DNA from: Zymoseptoria tritici IPO323
Lineage: Eukaryota > Ascomycota > Dothideomycetes > Mycosphaerellales > Mycosphaerellaceae
Reading direction: 5' to 3'
Assembly (NCBI RefSeq): GCF_000219625.1
Contig: NC_018198.1
Coordinates: 345,214 to 409,213 of the forward strand
DNA length: 64,000 nt
Of the stretch, positions 57,368 through 64,000 are shown one piece after another. Below the pieces are notes generated by a model. That model made no database searches and had not been told where the DNA came from. It was given only the letters and a program-made list of their open reading frames with translations. Both the position numbers and the translations under genes were made by a program. Numbering within the stretch: the stretch's first letter is position 1; every line of letters begins with the position of its first letter.

Positions 57368-58120
57368 ATGTCTTCTAATAATACTCTTAATAACGGCCCG
57401 GACGGACCCTCCTGTCGTAGCTATCTTAATACTCCCTCAGAGATTCTCCGCAATACCCCAAGCACCGGCGAGGCTTCCGGAACTAATAGCCCTATCTAGG
57501 CACCTTCCGATGCTCGCGCCTTCCGCGATAGTAATAGGATTCTATTAGCTCGCTTTACGACTAATTCGACTAAAGGGTCGACTAATAAGGCTCTCCCTTA
57601 AGCTAAAGGGATTGCTGCTACAGCGACCTATAGTACAGTTCCCGCTCCCCAGCCTACTAATATAAACATCGCAGATCTTGTTACTGCCCTTACCGCGGCT
57701 ACTCGTAATAACAGAGCCCCTGCTTACTGTAGTCGCGTACCCTTCCCTAGAGAGCCTAGTACTCTATCCTTCGACGGTAAGGATGCCTCGACTTTCTTCT
57801 AGACTATAGCCGACTTCTTCGATTCGTACTTTAAAGGATTACGCACTCCTAATAGGGAAAGGATCCGACTTGCTGCTCGACACTCGGTGCCGGATGTTCG
57901 AGCTTAGCTCGAGAGTCTTTTAGGCTTCGACGGCGAGAACTATAAAGCTTTTAAGGAAGAGGCTCTTTCCTACTATCGGTACTATAATAGCTAGGTATAT
58001 AAGTACAGCCTCCCTTTCCTCGAAGAGCTGTACGCAAAGGAAAGAGTCTAGGATGTCTCCGGACAGAAGAATAACCTACGTTAGTACGTTATAACGTTTA
58101 AAGCGGTCTCGAAAAGGATA
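57368..58120 (+). pseudogene. gypsy-2 gag, N-terminal third
   Basis: The ATG at 57,368 starts MSSNNTLNNGPDGPSCRSYL. The frame runs about 250 codons with eight TAG/TAA stops, mainly at Gln positions. After a Ser/Thr/Pro-rich start it enters the capsid: REPSTLSFDGKDASTFF, then ADFFDSYFKGLRTPNRERIR, a heptad-like stretch, and YVITFKAVSKRI. This parallels gypsy-1 gag from DAPLFNSADITTFFENVEDL to YRHFKAITRC. At 58,120 the similarity ends abruptly and the sequence becomes the 3.4 kb tandem unit. The frame is not shifted at the junction (CCA TAA GGT, where CAA would be Gln). Zinc knuckle and pol are not in the window. Confidence 0.7.
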
Positions 58121-61100
58121 CCATAAGGTAGTTTGGGGTTGGGGTTAGGCGGTCTCCGCAAGCTGAAGCCGGCTTTCGGCACCGCTAATTGGTCTAGCGA
58201 TCTGAAGCCGCCTTTCGCGACCGCTGATTCGTCTACCGGTCGCGGGGTCCACACCCTCACTTTTTCTAATACACCGAGACGACGAGGACGTACCCGTATA
58301 CCGCCCTACTCCTAGTGTAGCTTCGGTTCTTACTTAATTCCCTCCTACGAGAGGTCGCTCGGAGCGATGCCTAGGCGAGCGGTTTACCGGTCTCCGCGGT
58401 CGCAAGCCGCCTTCGATGCCGCTACCCGCGAACGTCGGTTATAGATTTAGCGAGAGCTTCGCGCACGGCGACAACAGGATGCTCTCGTAGACACCCTACA
58501 ACCGTAGGCACCGGTCGTAGCCGGACTATCTGTCGTCGCAGGACTATCCGTCGCAGCGAGCGCGGCGTAGTAGCAGTAGCACCGTCCGACCGAGCTCGTA
58601 GAAGACGCCCCGGAGACAGCTATCCTTAGGAGGAGCCCTCGGAAAATCGCTCCTAAACCTCCTTCGTACGCAGCGCTACTACATAGACCGGTCGACGAGT
58701 CCGACTGGAACACCCTCGTTGGAGGCATCGTAGCGACGGGTATCCGCGCTAACTAGCAGGCCGTGCCCCTACTACTGGTTATCGACGAATCTAAAACAGC
58801 CTAGGAGCCCGACCCTCTACTACCGGTTATCGACGAATTCGAGTTACTAGTCATCGACGAGTTCGAGTCGGACTAGGAGCTTGGCCCTCTATCACCGGTT
58901 ATCGACGAGTTCGAGTCGGACTAGGAGCTTGGCCCTCTATTACTGGTTATCGACGAATTCGAGACAAATTAGGACCTTAACCCTTCCGACCTCGACGACC
59001 GGTCGCTTACTGCTCGCGTAGAAGAAGACGAGGAAGAAGAGGAGTAAGAAGAGGATTACGTTGAGGACGACTTTTCGGATACACGTAGCGACCAGTTAGT
59101 TACTTTAGGTAGTAGCGCTACCGACGAGGACGAGAGGGTAGGGATAAGGCATACTATAACACCGGTTATCGACGAGCCCGAGACACAGGCGCCTGTTCCT
59201 TAGGATCCTAACGACCGGTCGCTTACTAATAGCGACGTAGGAGAAGAAGAAGAAGGAGACGTCGAGGACGATTTGTCGTCGCATGCTAGCAGCGACCGGT
59301 CGAGCGTACGAGGTAGTAGAGGGACAGATTAGGATGAGAGCGAAGAGGTAAGGAACACTACAACTCCCTATACTATTCGGACACTCTAAAGAGCCTTTCG
59401 CTATAGCGGCTACAAGTATTCCTAGGCAATAGGAGATGGCGCCAGTCTAGAGAGGTAGGGGACCGGTTAAACGCTCTGCTAGTTCTGCCGTAACTAGAGC
59501 CTTAAGGTTACTAGAGAAAGCGATAAGGAGAGTTAAGACCGGTCCCTGGACAGAGATACAAACACAGAGGAACGACGTACGATTCCCGATATAATGCGAC
59601 ATATTGCAGAGCATAGAGTTCTCCTAGTCTACAGTTAAGACTAGATCCGCTACATCGCATAGGAAAGACTCCTCGCTAGTAGCACCGGTGCACTAGACGA
59701 TAACCGACCGGTCCTATTGCTCGAGCAGTCCTGTCTAACGCACTAGCAGCGGCCCTTTATAATAACGCGCCGGTAGGACATTAATGCCCTATTCCTACTA
59801 CTAACCTTACTTGTAGCCCATCGGCATAGCATCTAGTTCTGTTACCAGCTATGGTTTACAAAGACTCTTTCTAGCAACTAGCACACACCGGTTGGCCGGT
59901 CGGGCATCCGCCTAACGACGTGCAAGCACTTCCGGCTCGCCTGTGGCTTCGGTGCTACCGGCTTCGATACCTACATCTTCTTCCTAAACCTACCTTTGCT
60001 ATCTACAAAGCGGCAACGAGCAGTCGACAAATAGCGCCGCTGCTACCTTAACCGGATCTAGCAAGCGCATTTTATTAACGAAATCTTTATACCTGCCCTC
60101 GAAGACACCTACCCGGACGACATTCTCTAGCACTATCTTCGCACTTTCGAACAGGCGTATAACCGGTCCCACGCTCGCTAGCGGCAGTCGATTCGGTCGA
60201 CCAACCGGTCGTTTAGCGAGCTATTCTACGACCTTCTAAATACATGGCCGAGCGATCAGGCCCGGCGTCCTAGGGCACTACCGCTCGCGCGTCTCTAGAC
60301 CTGTATTTATAAACGCCTAGCAGACGACGAAGAGGACTGGCAGGAAGCGGAACTAATTACAGTACGCTACGGCTGTAAGCTCGAGCTCTATAAGACGTCT
60401 GTCGCCAGCCTTCGGCAAGTAGTCGACCGGTCCCTTGAACGACAATTCGACAAGGAGTACATTAACTTCGACACCGCCTTCGTAGATCTTGCGTTTAAGG
60501 ACCTAGCCTACTAACCTACAAACCGGTTAAGGGTTTATCGAGAACCCCTCGTTCTGCTCCGCTGTACGAACTACAACGAATACTAAGCCAGCCGGCTTAA
60601 TATAAAGCCAGAGCTCTACCAGTAGAGTAGGACCTTTGATAGTACTACGGTTCGCGGCAAATTAAAGCGCGAATCACCTAAGCGTTTAGGCGGTGTCGCC
60701 TTTATGTAAGGGTACAACAACATTAAGGATCTCTTTGCACCGGTCGACTAGTCGACCGAACCTCTGTTCTCCTAGCCGGTGTATAGCAGCCTCGCCTTCT
60801 CGCAGAGTGCAGCCGATAAAGCCCAGGCGGTCTCCCGGCGAGGGTAGGCTGCTAAGGCTCTATAGCGCCGTCGCATCTTTGTAGCGTTTAAGCATAAAGT
60901 CCGGTTAGTCCACCGCTCGCTCTAGTCGTGCGAGGACAGTCTATACGGCTTCGGGGTCCGAGAGGAATATCGGATATCCTGGGACTTATTTCAGAAAGCA
61001 CAAGTCCCTACTGGTCTCGATTAACCGGCTCTTGTACAGCATACGAATAGACAGATACACTAGCCCTTCTTTGTGCTCGAGAGGCGCGATGTGCTCTGCT

Positions 61101-61535
61101 ATATCCGGACCTAGATTAACCGCTGGCTGTATATAATCTGTGTAGTCCTGTCTATACTCCTGCGGACTGGTTACTCTACCGGTAGCGACACTATCGATGT
61201 TTAACAGAGCCTAGCCTCGGCTTTCTTAACCGCCCTTCTCGACATCCTTATGTTTACTACGAACAGCCGCAACATACGGCGTCACTATCGGCTAAAGAAA
61301 GACCGGTATAAGCAGTCTCGTGGAGTGCGTACGCCCTAAGATCGCCGTAGGCTAGCTCTCCTATAGACCCTTCGTCGCACCAACCTCTGCTAGCTCCTAA
61401 ACGACATGTTCGACTGGATTTAGCTACAGTTCCAATTAGGCGTTCTGTTATAGACGGCATATGCAAACGACTTCCTCCGGTAGAAACTCCGGTCGACCGG
61501 TTAGGGCCGTCTCTATATAGCCTTTAAGACCTAGG
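58119..61535 (+). pseudogene. Tandem unit 1: unrecognised 1,139-codon protein
   Basis: One frame, continuous with the upstream gag frame, runs the whole 3,417 bp and is broken only by RIP-type stops. Order: a Gly/Leu-rich start (GSLGLGLGGLRKLKPAFG) with a ~12-residue duplication (LKPAFGTA / LKPPFATA); an Arg/Pro-rich basic region; PVIDEFESD repeats of 16 residues (58,850-58,947); a long Asp/Glu-rich region with EEDEEEEE and VEDDFSD; a Cys-pair LCFCRN-like segment with intervening stop; a globular part with His/Cys-rich HSI.FCYQLWFTKT and CKHFRLACGFGATGFDTYIF; ALEDTYPDDIL; RTFDSTTVRGKLKRESPKRL; a hydrophobic WLYIICVVLSILL; and YANDFLR near the end. No RT, integrase, transposase or helicase motif was found. 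A start Met is not evident (first Met in the frame at 58,133 follows a stop; next MPRRAVYRS at 58,369). Family unknown. Confidence 0.6.
58850..58947 (+). repeat. 48 bp coding minisatellite, two copies in unit 1
   Basis: ATCGACGAGTTCGAGTCGGA followed by CTAGGAGCTTGGCCCTCTAT, twice in tandem. Unit 2 has a single copy (about 62,262-62,312). The 48 bp difference accounts for the change of inter-unit offset from 3,417 to 3,369 bp and leaves the frame unchanged. Diverged VIDEFE copies flank it. Confidence 0.9.
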
Positions 61536-64000
61536 TACCATAAGGTAGTTTTGGGTTAGGGTTGGGCGGTCTCCGCAAGCTGAAGCCGGCTTTCGGCACC
61601 GCTGATTAGTCCAGCGATCTGAAGCCGCCTTTCGCGACCGCTGATTCGTCTACCGGTCGCGGGGTCCACACCTTCACTTTTTCTAATACACCAAGACGAC
61701 GAGGACGCACCTATATACCGCCCTACTCCCGGTGCAGCTTTAGTTCTTACTTAATTCCCTCCTACGAGAGGTCGCTCGGAGCGATGCCTAGGCGAGCGGT
61801 TCACCGGTCTCCGCGGTCGCAAGCCGCCTTCGATGCTGCTACCTACGAACGTCGGTCGTAGACTCAGCGAGAGCTTCGCGCACGGCGACGACAGGATGCT
61901 CTTACAGACACCCTACAACCGCAGGCACCGGTCGCAGCCGGACTATCTGTCGTCGTAGGACTATCCGTCGTAGCGAGCGCGGCGTAGTAGTAGTAGCACT
62001 GTCCGACCGAGCTCGTAGAAGACGCCCCGGAGATAGCTATCCTTAGGAGGAGCCCTCGGAAAATCGCTCCTAAACCTCCTTCGCACGCAGCGCTACTACA
62101 TAGACCGGTTAACGAGTCTAACTAGAACACCCTCGTTAGAGGCATCGCAGCGACAGGTATCCGCGCTGACTAGCAGGCCGTGCCCCTACTACTAGTTATC
62201 GACGAATCCAAAACAGCCTAGGAGCCCGACCCTCTACCACCGGTTATCAACGAATTCGAGTTACTAGTTATCGACGAGTTTAAGTCGGACTAGGAGCTTG
62301 GCCCTCTATTACCAGTTATCGACGAATTCGAGACAAATTAGGACCTTAACCCTTCCGACCTCGACGACCGGTCGCTTACCGCTTACGCAGAAGAAGACGA
62401 GGAAGAAGAGGAGCAAGAAGAGGATTACGTCGAGGACGACTTTTCGGATATATATAGCGACCAGTTAGTTACTTTAGGTAGTAGCGCTACTAACGAGGAC
62501 GAGAGGGTAGGGACAAGGCATACTATAACACCGGTTATCGACGAGCCCGAGACACAGGAGCCTGTTCCTCGGGATCCTGACGACTGGTCGCTTACTAATA
62601 GCGACGTAGGAGAAGAAGAAGAAGGAGACGTCGAGGACGATTCGTCGTCGCATGCTAGTAGCGACCGGTCGAGCGTACGAGGTGGCAGAGGGACAGATTA
62701 GGATAAGAGCAAAGAGGTAAGGAACACTGCAACTCCCTATACTATTCGGACACTCTAAAGAGCCTTTCGCTATAGCGGCTGCAAGTGTTCCTAGGCAATA
62801 GGAGATAGCGCTAGTCTAGAGAGGTAGGGGACCGGTTAAACGCTCTGCTAGTTCTGCCGTAACTAGAGCCTTGAGGTTACTAGAGAAAGCGATGAGGAGA
62901 GTCAAGACCGGTCCCCGGACAGAGACACAAACACAGAGGAACGATGTACGATTCCCGATATAATGCGACATATTGCAGAGCATGGAGTTCTCCCGGTCTA
63001 CAGTTAAGACCAGATCCGCTACATCGCATAGGAAAGACTCCTCGCTAGCAGCACTAGTGCACCGGACGATGACCGACCGGTCCTATCGCTCGAGCGGTCC
63101 TATCTAACACACCAGCAGCGGCCCTTTACAATAACGCGCCGGTAGGACATTGATGCCCTATTCCTACCACTAACCTCACTTGCAGCCTATCGGCATAGCA
63201 TCTAGTTCTGTTACCAGCTACGGTTTACAAAGACTCTTTCTAGCAACTGGCACACACCTATCGGCCGGTTAGGCATCCGCCCAACGATATGCAAGCACTT
63301 CCGGCTCGCCCGTAGCTTTAGTGCTACTAGCTTCGATACCTACATCTTCTTCCCAAACCTACCTTTGCTATCTACAAAGCGGTAACGAGCGGTCGACAAA
63401 CAGCGCTACTGCTACCTTAACCGGATCTAGCAAGCGCATTTTATTAACGAAATCTTTATACCTACCCTCGAAGACACCTACTAAGACGACATTCTCCAGC
63501 ACCATCCTCGCACTTTCGAACAGGCGTATAACCGGTCCTACGCTCGCTAGCGGCAGTCGATTCGGTCGACCAACCGGTCGTTTAGCGAGCTATTCTACGA
63601 CCTTCCAAATACATGGCCGAGCGATCAGGCCCGGCGTCCTAGGGTACCACTGCTCGCGCGTCTCTAGACCCGTATTTGTGAACGCCTAGCAGACGACGAA
63701 GAGGACTAGCAGGAAGCGGAACTGATTACAGTACGCTACGGCTACAAGCTCGAGCTCCGTAAGACGTCTGTCGCCAGCCTTCGGCAAGTGGTCGACCGGT
63801 CCCTTAAACGACAATTCGACAAGGAGTACATCGACTTCGACACTGCCTTCGTAGATCTTGCGTTTAAGGACCTAGCCCACCAACCTACAAACCGGTCGAG
63901 GGTTTATCGAGAACCCCTCGTTCTACTCCGCTGTACGAACTGCAACGAATACCAAGCCAGCTAGCTTAATATAAAGCCAGAGCTCTACTAGTGGAGTAGG
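61536..64000 (+). pseudogene. Tandem unit 2 (incomplete, runs off the window)
   Basis: Repeats unit 1 from its first base with the same orientation and frame. It begins at ACCATAAGGTAGT (61,537), directly after the last codons of unit 1 (AFKT, stop, V, P). The window end corresponds to unit 1 position 60,631. The two units differ by scattered transitions, mostly C/T and G/A, as expected of independent RIP on near-identical copies, plus the 48 bp minisatellite. Content and family as for unit 1. Whether further units follow cannot be seen. Confidence 0.6.

Noticed and set aside
61457..61475. YANDF near the end of tandem unit 1 as a mutated RT YxDD box.
   Set aside because: No RT fingers or palm motifs precede it, the Asn cannot be explained by a TG-to-TA change, and it is at the very end of the frame.
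58119..61560. A true telomere or chromosome end at the TTAGGG-like motif.
   Set aside because: Only one or two repeats are present, the sequence continues on both sides in one reading frame, and there is no array.
1..64000. tRNA, rRNA, CRISPR arrays, bacterial-type operons, riboswitches.
   Set aside because: No cloverleaf-like stretch, ribosomal motif or spaced repeat array was seen. The sequence is eukaryotic repeat DNA. A tRNA scan was not possible here, so a single degenerate tRNA could have been missed.

Overview
The window looks like repeat-dominated nuclear DNA of a filamentous ascomycete. Three things point there. LTR retrotransposon genes fill most of the recognisable sequence. The right part carries the CpA-to-TpA (and TpG-to-TpA) mutation pattern of repeat-induced point mutation (RIP), with CAG codons turned into TAG stops. 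A degraded piece of the conserved fungal gene VID27 is present. No tRNA, rRNA, CRISPR array or intact housekeeping gene was found. I could not fix the genus; a Dothideomycete-like Pezizomycotina is only a guess.

Layout. Bases 1 to about 38,235 are GC-moderate and still rich in CpA. They are a patchwork of short, frameshifted coding remnants: gag-like N-termini (1.14 kb, 37.48 kb and, on the minus strand, 19.3-20.0 kb), integrase C-termini (2.8 kb; 14.4 kb with a chromodomain), an RT-end/RNase H piece (32.0 kb), a tyrosine recombinase (12.75-13.43 kb), a Myb/SANT-like ORF (minus, 6.8-7.4 kb), the VID27 fragment (minus, 27.2-27.5 kb) and an unknown long ORF at 33.45-35.09 kb. The rest of this part shows only short, mutually shadowing frames and several minisatellites.

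At about 38,235 the composition changes abruptly. From there to 64,000 the DNA is a nest of transposons. A minus-strand Ty1/copia element (52.05-55.16 kb) is the host of the nest. A complete 12.7 kb Ty3-like element (39,334-52,042; two 255 bp LTRs, GCCT on both sides) sits at its 3' side. This element, called gypsy-1 here, encodes gag, protease, RT, RNase H and integrase, and then an unexpected third reading frame of about 1,050 codons with an HxD...H...R signature suggestive of a 2-oxoglutarate/Fe(II) oxygenase fold. A second, less mutated LTR element, gypsy-2 (LTR 55,161-55,465, long leader with 347 bp repeats, gag from 57,368), cuts the 5' side of the copia element.

The most unusual part is 58,119-64,000. 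There the gypsy-2 gag stops resembling gag and is followed, in the same frame, by a head-to-tail tandem array of a 3,417 bp (1,139-codon) unit that encodes a large unrecognised protein. Each unit begins with a short telomere-like G-rich stretch, contains an internal 48 bp minisatellite, and is extraordinarily rich in the palindrome ACCGGT. The second unit runs off the window. All mobile genes on the right are broken by RIP, and in gypsy-1 the mutations hit catalytic and metal-binding residues in protease, RT and zinc knuckle. The elements interact only structurally, by nesting; no operon-like or regulated gene set is visible.
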